Shown: one piece after another, positions 28,448 through 35,987 of the stretch | Numbering within the stretch: position 1 is the first letter of the stretch | Layout of the letters: every line of letters begins with the position of its first letter | DNA from: a virus | DNA: 41,072 nucleotides | Strand: one strand, 5' to 3' | IMG/VR virus record: IMGVR_UViG_3300009376_000034 | Span: 1-41,072 of that record | The notes under the pieces: model-generated | The model's database searches: none | Seen by the model: only the letters and a program-made list of their open reading frames with translations | Told to the model about the DNA's origin: nothing | Program-made: the position numbers and the translations under genes

Positions 28448-30079
28448 ATGGAAACAAAAACTGGATTTGTAAAGTATCATCTACCCTGTCCATTATGTGA
28501 CAGTACTGATGCTGTATCTGTTAATGCAGATGGTTCGGCATTTTGTTTTTCATGTCAACAATATATGAAGGAATATGATATGGAAACAAAACAAACAAAT
28601 GGTAATGGGAAACATGAATACGAAGTTAAAGATTATATGAAGTCATCTGATTATGCAGAGATAGTAGATAGAAATTTAAGTGAACCTACTTGCAGAAGAT
28701 ATGGGGTGACAATTAAGATGGATAGTATGGGTAATATAACAAATCATTATTATCCTTACCATGACAAACAAGGTGCAAAGATTGCAACTAAAACTAGATT
28801 TACAAAATTAAAAGAGTTTACTATACAAGGTAATACAAAGAACTCTGGATTATTTGGAGAACATTTATTCTCTAAAAATAAATTTGTAATAATAACTGAG
28901 GGTGAGATAGATTGTTTATCAGCTTATCAAATGTTTAAGACTGATAGATATGAAACTCCTGTGGTTAGTATTAAGAATGGTATAACTTCTGCGGTTAAAG
29001 ATATTAAAGGAAGTTTAGATTGGTTAGAACAATTTGAAAATGTTATAGTAAACTTTGACAATGACGAGCATGGTCGTGAAGGTGCATTAAAGGTAGCTGA
29101 ATTATTTAGCCCTGGGAAATGTAAGATAATGTATCTTCCAAATGAATTTAAAGATGCATCTGATTGCTTGATGAAAAATAAATTACAAGTATATCAAAAA
29201 GCATTTTGGAATGCGAAGGTCTATGCTCCTGATGGAATTATAAATGCTAACATTTTATTTGATGAGATAAGTAAACCAACACTTCAAAGCTTTGTTCAAT
29301 ATCCTTTTGAAGGATTAAATAAAATAACATATGGATTAAGACCATCTGAATTAGTGACGTTTACTTCAGGTAGTGGGTTAGGTAAGACCCAAGTTATGAG
29401 AGAGTTGGTTCATCATTTAATTAAATCTACTAAAGATAATATAGGTTTGTTAATGTTAGAAGAGACCCCTGTTATAACATCTAAAGGTATAATGAGTATT
29501 GAAGCGAATCAAAGATTACATTTACCTGATGTTCATGTACCTAAAGAAGAATTAAAAACTTATTTTGATGCAACTGTTGGTACTGGTAGAGTATTTATGT
29601 TTGACCATTTTGGTTCTAACACTATTGATAATATAGTTTCAAGAGTTAGATATTTAGCTAAAGGTTTAGATTGTAAATATATTATTATAGACCACGTTAG
29701 TATTATTGTATCTGACCAAAGTCATGGTGATGAGAGAAGAGCATTGGATGAAATCATGACTAGATTAAGAACACTTGTACAAGAAACAGGTATAGCTATG
29801 ATAGTTGTATCACATTTAAGACGACCTGATGGTAAAGGACATGAAGAGGGTGCGGCAACTTCTCTATCTCAATTAAGAGGTAGTGCTAGTATAGGACAGT
29901 TAAGTGATATGGTTATCGGATTGGAAAGAGATGCACAAAATGATGACCCTGATATTAGAAATACAACAAAGGTTAGAGTATTAAAGAATAGATTTGCAGG
30001 ATTAACTGGACCATGTTGTGATTTAAAATATGATAATGATACAGGAAGATTAACTGAAGTTAAAGCAAATGACTTTTGA
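28448..30079 (+). CDS. DNA primase-helicase (T7 gp4-like)
   Basis: A 543-aa protein. Zinc-binding domain: CPLCDSTDA...CFSC (Cys 14, 17, 33 and 36). TOPRIM: VIITEGEIDCLSAYQMF and NVIVNFDNDEHGREGALKVA. The RecA-like helicase has Walker A FTSGSGLGKTQVMREL, motif 2 KYIIIDHVSIIVSDQ and VVSHLRRPDGKGHEEG. It primes and unwinds for the polymerase. I prefer the ATG at 28448 (AAAAGGG, 5 nt spacing); the ATG at 28424 follows the terminator U-run directly and has no SD. T7 gene 4 also uses two starts, so both remain possible. Confidence 0.9.
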   Translation: METKTGFVKYHLPCPLCDSTDAVSVNADGSAFCFSCQQYMKEYDMETKQTNGNGKHEYEVKDYMKSSDYAEIVDRNLSEPTCRRYGVTIKMDSMGNITNHYYPYHDKQGAKIATKTRFTKLKEFTIQGNTKNSGLFGEHLFSKNKFVIITEGEIDCLSAYQMFKTDRYETPVVSIKNGITSAVKDIKGSLDWLEQFENVIVNFDNDEHGREGALKVAELFSPGKCKIMYLPNEFKDASDCLMKNKLQVYQKAFWNAKVYAPDGIINANILFDEISKPTLQSFVQYPFEGLNKITYGLRPSELVTFTSGSGLGKTQVMRELVHHLIKSTKDNIGLLMLEETPVITSKGIMSIEANQRLHLPDVHVPKEELKTYFDATVGTGRVFMFDHFGSNTIDNIVSRVRYLAKGLDCKYIIIDHVSIIVSDQSHGDERRALDEIMTRLRTLVQETGIAMIVVSHLRRPDGKGHEEGAATSLSQLRGSASIGQLSDMVIGLERDAQNDDPDIRNTTKVRVLKNRFAGLTGPCCDLKYDNDTGRLTEVKANDF

Positions 30080-31751
30080 TAAAGTAATATTTGATATTGA
30101 AACAACTCTTAATGCAGATAAAATTTGGTGTATTGTTTGTAAACATAAAGGTACTTACTATCAATTCAGACAAGATAAATTACATAGGTTTGAAGAGTTT
30201 ATAAAACAAACTGATGAAGTAATAGGACATAATATTATAGGGTTTGATATACCAGTACTCAATAGATTTTTTGGTTATGATTTATTTAAGAAGTGTAAGA
30301 TAACTGATACATTAATCTTATCAAGATTACTTAATCCTATGTTAGAGGGTGGTCATTCATTAAGAAACTGGGGAGAAAAACTTTATAAAAAGAAATATGA
30401 GTTTGACCAGTTTGATTATTTTAGTGAAGAGATGTTAAGGTATTGTAGAAATGATGTTGACTTAACAGAAAAGTTATACAACTTCCTTTCTAAAAAGATG
30501 ACAGACTTTGGTAAGTCAATTGATTTAGAACATAAGGTTGCACATATAATACAACGACAACATGAACGAGGATTTATGATTGATGTAGTAGGTGCACATA
30601 TGCTTCAAGCTAAATTTAAAGAGGACATGAATACTCTTCAAGATAAAGTTAGAGAAACTTTTCCTCCTTTAAAAATTGAAACAGAATTTATTCCAAAGGT
30701 TAATAACAAAGCTAAAGGATATGTAAAGGGAAAACCTTTTACTAAAGTTAAGTTTAAAGAATTTAATTTAGGTTCACGACAACAGATTGGAGAACGATTA
30801 ATTATGTTGGGGTGGAAACCTAAAAAGAAAACAGATAAAGGACATATAATAGTTGATGAAAAAGTTTTATCAGAGATTAAAAATATTCCTGAAGCTGAAT
30901 TAATTAAAGAGTTTCTAATGCTTCAGAAAAGAATTGCTCAAGTCAGTTCTTGGATTGAAGCAACTAGAGAGGATGGTAGAGTACATGGCAAAGTAATTAC
31001 AAATGGTACTGTTACTGGAAGGATGAGCCATCAATCGCCCAATATGGCACAAGTTCCTGCTGTGTACTCGCCCTATGGTAAGGAATGTAGGGCATTATGG
31101 GTGGCAAAGAAGGGCTATAAATTAGTAGGTGTTGATGCTTCAGGACTTGAGTTGAGGATGTTAGCACATTACATGAACGATAAGGAATACACAAATGAAA
31201 TCATTAATGGAGATATACACACAGCAAATAAAAATTCTGCTGGTTTGGGGTCAAGAGATGAGGCGAAGACTTTTATTTACGCATTCATCTATGGAGCAGG
31301 GGATAAAAAAATCGGAAGTATCCTCGGAAGGTCTGAAGCAGATGGAAGAAGAGTTAAAGAAAAATTTCTCAGACATACACCAAGTCTTAGAAGCTTACGA
31401 GAAAAAGTGGATGGAGTGGCTAAAAAAAGATGGCTCAAAGGACTTGACCAAAGAAAAATCCTCATAAGACACCCCCATGCGGCTTTAAATACCCTATTAC
31501 AGGGTGCTGGTGCGTGTGTTATGAAGTATGCGTTGACATTACTAGAAGAATATGTTATAAAGAAACGAATCAAAGCTTATCCTGTAGTAAATGTACATGA
31601 TGAGTTTCAATATGAAGTTGAAGAAAGTAAAACAAAAGAGTTTGGAGAGTTGGCAGTACAGTCAATCATCCAAGCTGGAAAGGATTTAAAAATAAGGTGT
31701 CCATTAGATGGCGAATATAAAATCGGAAACAACTGGGCAGAAACGCATTGA
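30069..31751 (+). CDS. DNA polymerase, family A with 3'-5' exonuclease
   Basis: A 560-aa replicative polymerase. Exonuclease motifs: Exo I VIFDIETT (Asp9, Glu11), Exo II GHNIIGFDIPVLNRFF, Exo III YCRNDVDLTEKLY. Polymerase motifs: A KLVGVDASGLELRMLAHYM, B RDEAKTFIYAFIYGAGDKKI, C VNVHDEFQYEVEE. It is shorter than T7 gp5 (704 aa); there seems to be little room for the thioredoxin-binding insertion. It overlaps the primase by 11 bp and the exonuclease by 44 bp. A promoter-like sequence lies inside at 31533. Confidence 0.95.
   Translation: MTFDKVIFDIETTLNADKIWCIVCKHKGTYYQFRQDKLHRFEEFIKQTDEVIGHNIIGFDIPVLNRFFGYDLFKKCKITDTLILSRLLNPMLEGGHSLRNWGEKLYKKKYEFDQFDYFSEEMLRYCRNDVDLTEKLYNFLSKKMTDFGKSIDLEHKVAHIIQRQHERGFMIDVVGAHMLQAKFKEDMNTLQDKVRETFPPLKIETEFIPKVNNKAKGYVKGKPFTKVKFKEFNLGSRQQIGERLIMLGWKPKKKTDKGHIIVDEKVLSEIKNIPEAELIKEFLMLQKRIAQVSSWIEATREDGRVHGKVITNGTVTGRMSHQSPNMAQVPAVYSPYGKECRALWVAKKGYKLVGVDASGLELRMLAHYMNDKEYTNEIINGDIHTANKNSAGLGSRDEAKTFIYAFIYGAGDKKIGSILGRSEADGRRVKEKFLRHTPSLRSLREKVDGVAKKRWLKGLDQRKILIRHPHAALNTLLQGAGACVMKYALTLLEEYVIKKRIKAYPVVNVHDEFQYEVEESKTKEFGELAVQSIIQAGKDLKIRCPLDGEYKIGNNWAETH
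31533..31561 (+). promoter_or_regulatory. Possible intragenic promoter in polymerase gene
   Basis: TTGACA (31533-31538), 17-bp spacer and TATAAA (31556-31561), also an extended -10 (TGT before it). It lies 150 bp before the exonuclease gene and could boost exonuclease, SpeD and SET. It may be coincidence. Confidence 0.4.
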
Positions 31752-32637
31752 TACAATAGCTACTGATATTAAAAATTTAGTAGCTGGAATATCTAATGGT
31801 AAACCTGCAAAAGTAACAGAGGAAAACATGGAGAGATTCCTTAATAATATTAAGGAAGCTTTTAATGCATGGAATAATCCTGTCAGAGAAAAGGATGGGA
31901 AATTAAGAATGAGTGTACTAGGTAAACCACCTAGACAATTATGGTATGATAGATTTAGTCCAAAGAAAACTAAAGACTATGATGCTAGTTTAAATATTAA
32001 ATTTTTATATGGACATATATTAGAACATTTATTATTATATCTAGCAGAATTAACTGGACATAAAATTGGAGACCAACAAAAGAAAGTAGAGATAGATAAT
32101 ATTAAAGGACATATAGATGCAACAGTAGATGGTGAAGTATGTGATGTTAAGTCTGCATCATCATTTAGTTTTAAGAAATTTAAAACAGGTGAGTTAGTTA
32201 ATGATGACCCATTTGGTTATCATGCCCAGCTATCAGGATATGAAACAGGTATGGGTACAAAGGCAGGTGGCTTCTTGGTTATGGATAAATCAAGTGGAGA
32301 TGTTTGTTTCTATAAACCTGATGAGTTAGCTAAACCTAATGTTACAACTTTAATTAAAACATTACAAGATACATTAAAGAGTAATGCACCACCTGAAAGA
32401 TGTTATGAATTATCTGAAACTAAAGGTGGAAATAAATCTTTACCTATTGGTTGTCAGTTTTGTGCACATAAATGGGAGTGTTATAAAGATGCAAATGGTG
32501 GTAAAGGATTAAGAGTATTTAAATATTCTAATAAGTTTGTTTATTTAGCTGAAGTAAATAGACAACCAAATGTTGAAGAGATAACTAAAAACTTTTCTGA
32601 AGAATTAAAAACATATGGAAAGCGAATTAAAACATAA
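31708..32637 (+). CDS. PD-(D/E)XK exonuclease, Cas4/RecB-like
   Basis: A 309-aa protein. Nuclease core: IKGHIDATVDGEVCDVKSAS (Asp, then DVK) around residues 130-150, then FGYHAQLSGYE (the QxxxY motif). A C-terminal cysteine set CYELSETKGG...IGCQFCAHKWECYKD resembles the Fe-S cluster ligands of Cas4/AddB-like nucleases. It probably does the T7 gp6 job: end resection, host DNA breakdown and recombination. It overlaps the polymerase by 44 bp and SpeD by 23 bp. Confidence 0.85.
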   Translation: MANIKSETTGQKRIDTIATDIKNLVAGISNGKPAKVTEENMERFLNNIKEAFNAWNNPVREKDGKLRMSVLGKPPRQLWYDRFSPKKTKDYDASLNIKFLYGHILEHLLLYLAELTGHKIGDQQKKVEIDNIKGHIDATVDGEVCDVKSASSFSFKKFKTGELVNDDPFGYHAQLSGYETGMGTKAGGFLVMDKSSGDVCFYKPDELAKPNVTTLIKTLQDTLKSNAPPERCYELSETKGGNKSLPIGCQFCAHKWECYKDANGGKGLRVFKYSNKFVYLAEVNRQPNVEEITKNFSEELKTYGKRIKT

Positions 32638-33007
32638 ACATTTATTAGTTAGAGCAGAAACTTTAGAACCACCTAAAGATTTAAAAGCTATTAAGAAGTG
32701 GATGAGGTCTTTAATAAAAGATATTGGTATGAAAGTATTAGGTGGACCTTATGCAAAGTATTGTGAGGTACAAGGTAATAGAGGATTAACTTGTGTTACT
32801 ATTATAGAAACCTCACATATAACTTTACACTCATGGGATGAACTGAACCCTGCTTTAGTACAGTTAGATGTGTATAGTTGTAAAGAGTTAGATGAAAAGA
32901 TTGTGTTTGATTATGTTTATAAGTTTCAACCTGTTAGGATGAGTTATAGATATTTTGATAGAGAAAAGAATTTTAAATTATTAAAGTTAGATAAAGATGG
33001 AAACTAA
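32615..33007 (+). CDS. speD: S-adenosylmethionine decarboxylase-like (SpeD)
   Basis: A 130-aa protein of the usual length for bacterial/phage SpeD. Key stretch: CVTIIETSHITLHSWDELNP then ALVQLDVYSC. Ser67 corresponds to the Ser converted to pyruvoyl, His72 to the processing His and Cys89 to the proton-donor Cys. The residue before the cleaved Ser is Thr66 where the usual motif has Glu (SESH becomes ETSH). It would make decarboxylated SAM for spermidine synthesis, which helps DNA condensation. It overlaps the nuclease and SET genes. Confidence 0.75.
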   Translation: MESELKHKHLLVRAETLEPPKDLKAIKKWMRSLIKDIGMKVLGGPYAKYCEVQGNRGLTCVTIIETSHITLHSWDELNPALVQLDVYSCKELDEKIVFDYVYKFQPVRMSYRYFDREKNFKLLKLDKDGN

Positions 33008-33326
33008 AAATAAAGAATTATATAAACCATTACCTAATAATGAATGTATTAAACTTACAATTGATAAGAGTAAGATACAAGGTCTAGGATTATTCACCCA
33101 ATTGTTTGTACCAAAGGGTGTTAATTTTGGTATAAGTCATTACAAAATTAAAGATGAACTTATTCGTACACCTTTAGGTGGATTTATAAATCATTCTGAT
33201 GACCCTAATTGTGAGAAAGTAAAAACACATGATGCAAATTATAGTAAATATAATTTAGTTTCTATAAAAGATATTACAGGAGGAGATGAACTAACTGTTA
33301 AATATACTTTTTATAATATAACATGA
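32997..33326 (+). CDS. SET-domain protein (putative lysine methyltransferase)
   Basis: A 109-aa minimal SET domain: SKIQGLGLFTQLFVPKG (residues 25-41), GGFINHSDDPNCEKV with the NHS motif at 65-67 and C72, and SIKDITGGDELTVKYTFY (residues 89-106) with the catalytic-type Tyr. All three conserved blocks are present in order; pre- and post-SET parts are missing. It would methylate a lysine with SAM; the target is unknown. It overlaps speD by 11 bp. Confidence 0.8.
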   Translation: METKNKELYKPLPNNECIKLTIDKSKIQGLGLFTQLFVPKGVNFGISHYKIKDELIRTPLGGFINHSDDPNCEKVKTHDANYSKYNLVSIKDITGGDELTVKYTFYNIT

Positions 33327-33508
33327 AAAAATATCTATTAAAACTTACACAAAAAATCACAACTTGGCATGAAAAGATGTTTAAATATCTTACTCGCAAA
33401 TCTAAAACGAGTGTGTTTTTTACTTGGCTTTTAGTTTTTATTTGTTTGTATGAAATTTTTGAACATATTATTATACCTATCATTTTAATTTGGTGGGGAT
33501 TAAGTTGA
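33323..33508 (+). CDS. Small membrane protein
   Basis: A 61-aa protein: basic N-terminus (KKYLLKLTQKITTWHEKMFK), then hydrophobic VFFTWLLVFICLYEIFEHII and IPIILIWWG. One or two membrane helices, N-in. ATGA overlap with the SET gene. Function unknown. Confidence 0.55.
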   Translation: MKKYLLKLTQKITTWHEKMFKYLTRKSKTSVFFTWLLVFICLYEIFEHIIIPIILIWWGLS

Positions 33509-33768
33509 ACACTAAACAAATGAGTAAGATAAATAAATATGAAATAAAAGAACCGATTTGGAAAGATAAGAGTATAGGAATTGCTGACTTTAGATTAAAA
33601 AATGATTTACAAGTTGATATAACTTATAAAAATAAAAACAATGAAAGGATTTTTCCAGATACTTATATTATAAAAAATCCTAATTTGATAAATAGAGACT
33701 ATCAAATTATCCATGGTAATAAAATATATAAATTTTTAATAAGTGAATTAGAGGTTTATGAACACTAA
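33505..33768 (+). CDS. Small protein, TTG start, repeated N-terminus
   Basis: An 87-aa protein (after the initiator, NTKQMSKINKYEIKEPIWKD). I set the start at the TTG at 33505: GGGGA lies 5 nt upstream, and the following residues NTKQMSKI equal those of the next gene. An in-frame TTG at 33490 is also possible. It is beta-rich in the middle (LQVDITYKNKNNERIFPDTY). Not recognised. Confidence 0.5.
   Translation: MNTKQMSKINKYEIKEPIWKDKSIGIADFRLKNDLQVDITYKNKNNERIFPDTYIIKNPNLINRDYQIIHGNKIYKFLISELEVYEH
33506..33532 (+). repeat. 27-bp direct repeat, copy 1
   Basis: This 27-bp string begins TGAACACTAAACAAATGAG and recurs exactly at 33759-33785. It holds the stop of the previous gene and the first codons of the next (NTKQMSKI). 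Confidence 0.8.
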
Positions 33769-34069
33769 ACAAATGAGTAAGATAAGGAATAAAGCTAAAC
33801 ATATAATGGTTGAATGGCTTAAAGGATTATTAAATCCTGAAGAGCAAAAGAAAGTTAATGTTAAGAATGTATTAACTTTAATGCCTAATCAAACTCATTA
33901 TTGGCATGGTACTACATTACGTTTACAACCTTGGTCTTATAAATGGATAGTAAAGAAATTAAAAAAGAATCCTCATTGGACTATAGATGATTTAAATGAA
34001 AGTTTAGAACCAAGTGAGAAAGATAAACGTAGACAAAAATATATGGAGAAAGGACCAATGGTTCTGTAA
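33758..34069 (+). CDS. Conserved small phage protein
   Basis: A 103-aa protein (MNTKQMSKIRNKAKHIMVEW; VLTLMPNQTHYWHGTTLRLQ; PWSYKWIVKKLKKNPHWTID). The NQ.HYWHG.TLRLQPWSYKWI block looks like a conserved domain of marine phages, function unknown. The first nine residues are encoded by the 27-bp repeat. The stop overlaps the next start (TAATG). Confidence 0.55.
   Translation: MNTKQMSKIRNKAKHIMVEWLKGLLNPEEQKKVNVKNVLTLMPNQTHYWHGTTLRLQPWSYKWIVKKLKKNPHWTIDDLNESLEPSEKDKRRQKYMEKGPMVL
33759..33785 (+). repeat. 27-bp direct repeat, copy 2
   Basis: Exact copy of 33506-33532, starting inside the ATG of the following gene. Confidence 0.8.
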
Positions 34070-34308
34070 TGACAGATAAAGGAATGTTTAAAGGTATGAC
34101 ATATGAATCGTTAAATAAACAAGTAGATGGAAATCATTATAGTAATATGAAGATTCAACCAGCAGAATTTATTAATGAAAATAACTTACTCTTTGCTGAG
34201 GGTAATGCTATTAAGTATATATGCAGACATCAGAAAAAGGGTAAGAGAAAGGATATAGAAAAAGCCATACACTATTTAGAAATGATATTGGAAAGGGATT
34301 ATGAATAG
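34069..34308 (+). CDS. DUF3310 family protein
   Basis: A 79-aa protein with NKQVDGNHYSNMKIQPAEFI, FAEGNAIKYICRHQKKGKRK and DIEKAIHYLEMIL, a clear DUF3310 pattern (QVxGxHY..M.IQP..F; GNAIKY..R...K....DI.KA..YL). The family is common in phage early regions, sometimes called nucleotide kinase-like, without proven activity. ATG overlaps both neighbours. Confidence 0.85.
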   Translation: MTDKGMFKGMTYESLNKQVDGNHYSNMKIQPAEFINENNLLFAEGNAIKYICRHQKKGKRKDIEKAIHYLEMILERDYE

Positions 34309-34654
34309 CGAAGCACAAATAAGACAACTAGAAAAAAGAGCAAGAGGTTTTCGTATACTGATTGCAGCATTAAATGATTTATCTATGTATGGTATTAATC
34401 CTACCATAGATAAGATGTTGTTTGTTAGAATTGGTGAACTTAAAGAACACTTAAAGAAAAAAATAACAAGGAATAATGAAAAGTTAAATGAACATTATAC
34501 CACAAGTGTTGATAGTTTAATTGATGATGATGGACAATCAGGTGAGTTAGGAGTTGAAAAATATTTAGTTAAAGGATATGATACTTTAGAACATAAAACT
34601 TCTTCTGATGCTGAAGATTTAAGTTACGAAAATGACACGAGAAAAGATAGTTGA
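34301..34654 (+). CDS. Helical protein of unknown function
   Basis: A 117-aa protein: helical N-terminal half (AQIRQLEKRARGFRILIAAL; RIGELKEHLKKKITRNNEKL) and an acidic, unstructured C-terminal half. It overlaps neighbours by 8 and 23 bp. Not recognised. Confidence 0.55.
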   Translation: MNSEAQIRQLEKRARGFRILIAALNDLSMYGINPTIDKMLFVRIGELKEHLKKKITRNNEKLNEHYTTSVDSLIDDDGQSGELGVEKYLVKGYDTLEHKTSSDAEDLSYENDTRKDS

Positions 34655-34964
34655 TTTAAAAGGTAATCCAATTAAAGGTAAACCTGATGTATATAACATG
34701 AGGTTATGTTTAGTTGGCTTAGATGATATTGATATAAAGAATGTCCAAACATTTGGAATTGCTGATGATGGATTCTTTATGGTTAAAAGTTTTAACAACA
34801 CAAGACTACCAGTCTTTATGACTAATCCTATTAGAGTTAGAAGTGTAGAGATATATAAAGATGGTACTAAACCCCTAACAAAATTAAGAAAAGACAAAGC
34901 TGATGATGACTTCTTTGTTGATTTAATGAGGAAAGCTAGTGCAACCCAACCGAAAGTTAAGTAG
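34632..34964 (+). CDS. Small protein of unknown function
   Basis: A 110-aa beta-rich protein (NMRLCLVGLDDIDIKNVQTF; GIADDGFFMVKSFNNTRLPV), then a basic end. No family recognised. It overlaps the next gene by 26 bp. Confidence 0.55.
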   Translation: MTREKIVDLKGNPIKGKPDVYNMRLCLVGLDDIDIKNVQTFGIADDGFFMVKSFNNTRLPVFMTNPIRVRSVEIYKDGTKPLTKLRKDKADDDFFVDLMRKASATQPKVK

Positions 34965-35196
34965 AAAGAAACGAGTCAAGCGAAAGGAAGCTGACTTGAT
35001 GGGCTTTAAATTGATTATTAATAATCAAGGACAGTTTATTACTGAACTTAAAACATATCCTATGGATAAGATTCCTCTACATTTTAAGAAAGAAAATGCA
35101 GGAGTGATAGCTTCTATGTTGAGGGAATGTAAAACTAATTTTTCAGATTTGCATGACTACCTTGAGAAGATAGCCCAAGATACTTTTTATTCTTAA
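34939..35196 (+). CDS. Last rightward gene, basic N-terminus
   Basis: An 85-aa protein if it starts at the GTG at 34939 (GAGGAAAG SD upstream): NRKLSRKKRVKRKEADLMGF then LIINNQGQFITELKTYPMDK. The ATG at 34999 is an alternative that drops the basic tail. Its stop overlaps the stop of the convergent gene within CTTAAG. Function unknown. Confidence 0.55.
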   Translation: MQPNRKLSRKKRVKRKEADLMGFKLIINNQGQFITELKTYPMDKIPLHFKKENAGVIASMLRECKTNFSDLHDYLEKIAQDTFYS

Positions 35197-35447
35197 GTCG
35201 GTGTACCTGAAGGTGTTACTCCTTCAAATACTTTATCAGCAGGGAAACAATTATACATCATTTTAATTTCTTGTTTTTTAAAAGCTTCTATCCCTATAGA
35301 CTTCATATAATTTTCAGCGACTTCAGCTATATGATAATACCCTTTATAATAACATTGTTCTTCTGTTTCAAATCTCCAATCATTATGAGTTAATGGAGGC
35401 ATACAACCCATGACTCCACATATTGTTATTACCAAAGCTATTTTCAT
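35193..35447 (-). CDS. Small putative lipoprotein with cysteine pair
   Basis: An 84-aa protein with a short signal (MKIALVITICGVMGC, lipobox-like VMGC), then WRFETEEQCYYKGYYHIAEV and KMMYNCFPADKVFEG. The EEQC...NCFP pair resembles the two-Cys secreted proteins of this block. It is the last gene of the leftward unit and meets the rightward operon tail to tail. Function unknown; periplasmic. Confidence 0.6.
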   Translation of the reverse strand: MKIALVITICGVMGCMPPLTHNDWRFETEEQCYYKGYYHIAEVAENYMKSIGIEAFKKQEIKMMYNCFPADKVFEGVTPSGTPT

Positions 35448-35510
35448 CTTTTCTTTTTTCTTCTTTTCTTTTTAATTGCTCTTCTTTTTTTAAGGAAATA
35501 AGCATAAAGT

Positions 35511-35714
35511 TTATTCGTCAGTATCTTCCTTCGGTCTAACTTTTCCAAAAATTATTTTATAATTCATTTTAATATTTTGTTCCATGTCAGTACTTAAGGG
35601 CTTACCTGATATACCTATAGAGTGTCTTGTATTTTCACATCCTGATATTAAAAGAAATAAAATACTGAAAAGGAATATAGTTATATAGCGGACCAACGCA
35701 TTAATCATCCTCAT
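35511..35714 (-). CDS. Small lipoprotein, o-spanin candidate
   Basis: A 67-aa protein: VRYITIFLFSILFLLISGC is a lipoprotein signal (Cys26 in this frame), followed by about 40 mostly polar residues. Its start (ATG 35714 or 35708) overlaps the stop of the upstream TM/coiled-coil gene. An overlapping small lipoprotein after a TM-coil protein is the Rz/Rz1 (i-/o-spanin) layout. It is not proline-rich, so the assignment is tentative. Confidence 0.55.
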   Translation of the reverse strand: MRMINALVRYITIFLFSILFLLISGCENTRHSIGISGKPLSTDMEQNIKMNYKIIFGKVRPKEDTDE

Positions 35715-35898
35715 TTTTTTTCTTGCGTTTCTTCTTCTTCTTAATAGTTTTAAAGTCCGATACTTCATTTTGAATAGTCGCCACCTTTTCCTTAATCAAA
35801 ACCATATCTTTAGATATGCTATAAGTTTCCTTTAAATTCCAACCGCCCAATGCTAATAGTATAGCAATCAGGATTGTTATAAGTTTATCATTAACCAT
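35701..35898 (-). CDS. TM plus coiled-coil protein, i-spanin-like
   Basis: A 65-aa protein: NDKLITILIAILLALGGWNL is the membrane anchor, then a helical stretch (KDMVLIKEKVATIQNEVSDF) and a Lys-rich end (KKKKRKKKNEDD). Its first 20 residues closely match those of the protein at 36768 (DKLMTLLVGLLIALGGWSL), so they are paralogues. With the overlapping lipoprotein it could form a spanin pair. Confidence 0.55.
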   Translation of the reverse strand: MVNDKLITILIAILLALGGWNLKETYSISKDMVLIKEKVATIQNEVSDFKTIKKKKKRKKKNEDD

Positions 35899-35906
35899 TA
35901 ATTATA

Positions 35907-35975
35907 TTATCTTTTCTTTTTCTTTTTATTTTTTTTGTTTTTCTTTTTGCCTTTTTTCTTTTTCTTTTTTGCCAT
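35907..35975 (-). CDS. 22-aa polylysine peptide
   Basis: An excellent SD (AAAGGAG, 5 nt before the ATG), placed directly after the stop of the Cys-rich gene, leads a 22-codon ORF whose product is Met-Ala followed by 16 Lys, one Gly, two Asn and a C-terminal Arg. It is the most cationic product possible at this size. Codons are almost all AAA/AAG, so the A-rich DNA could be chance, but the RBS quality and operon spacing support translation. It may bind nucleic acid, LPS or membranes. Confidence 0.6.
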   Translation of the reverse strand: MAKKKKKKGKKKNKKNKKKKKR

Positions 35976-35987
35976 TGTTTCTCCTTT

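Noticed and set aside
31195-31467. 90-aa rightward ORF inside the DNA polymerase gene
   Set aside because: It is in another frame over conserved polymerase motif B, so it is a shadow.
35209-35227. Terminator from TGAAGG-N7-CCTTCA near the convergent stops
   Set aside because: The stem is 6 bp, lies in coding sequence and has no T-run on either side.
35395-35500. 40-aa leftward ORF (MLISLKKEEQLKRKEEKRKD...) overlapping the lipoprotein gene
   Set aside because: No SD, and the A-rich spacer alone explains the Lys/Glu content.
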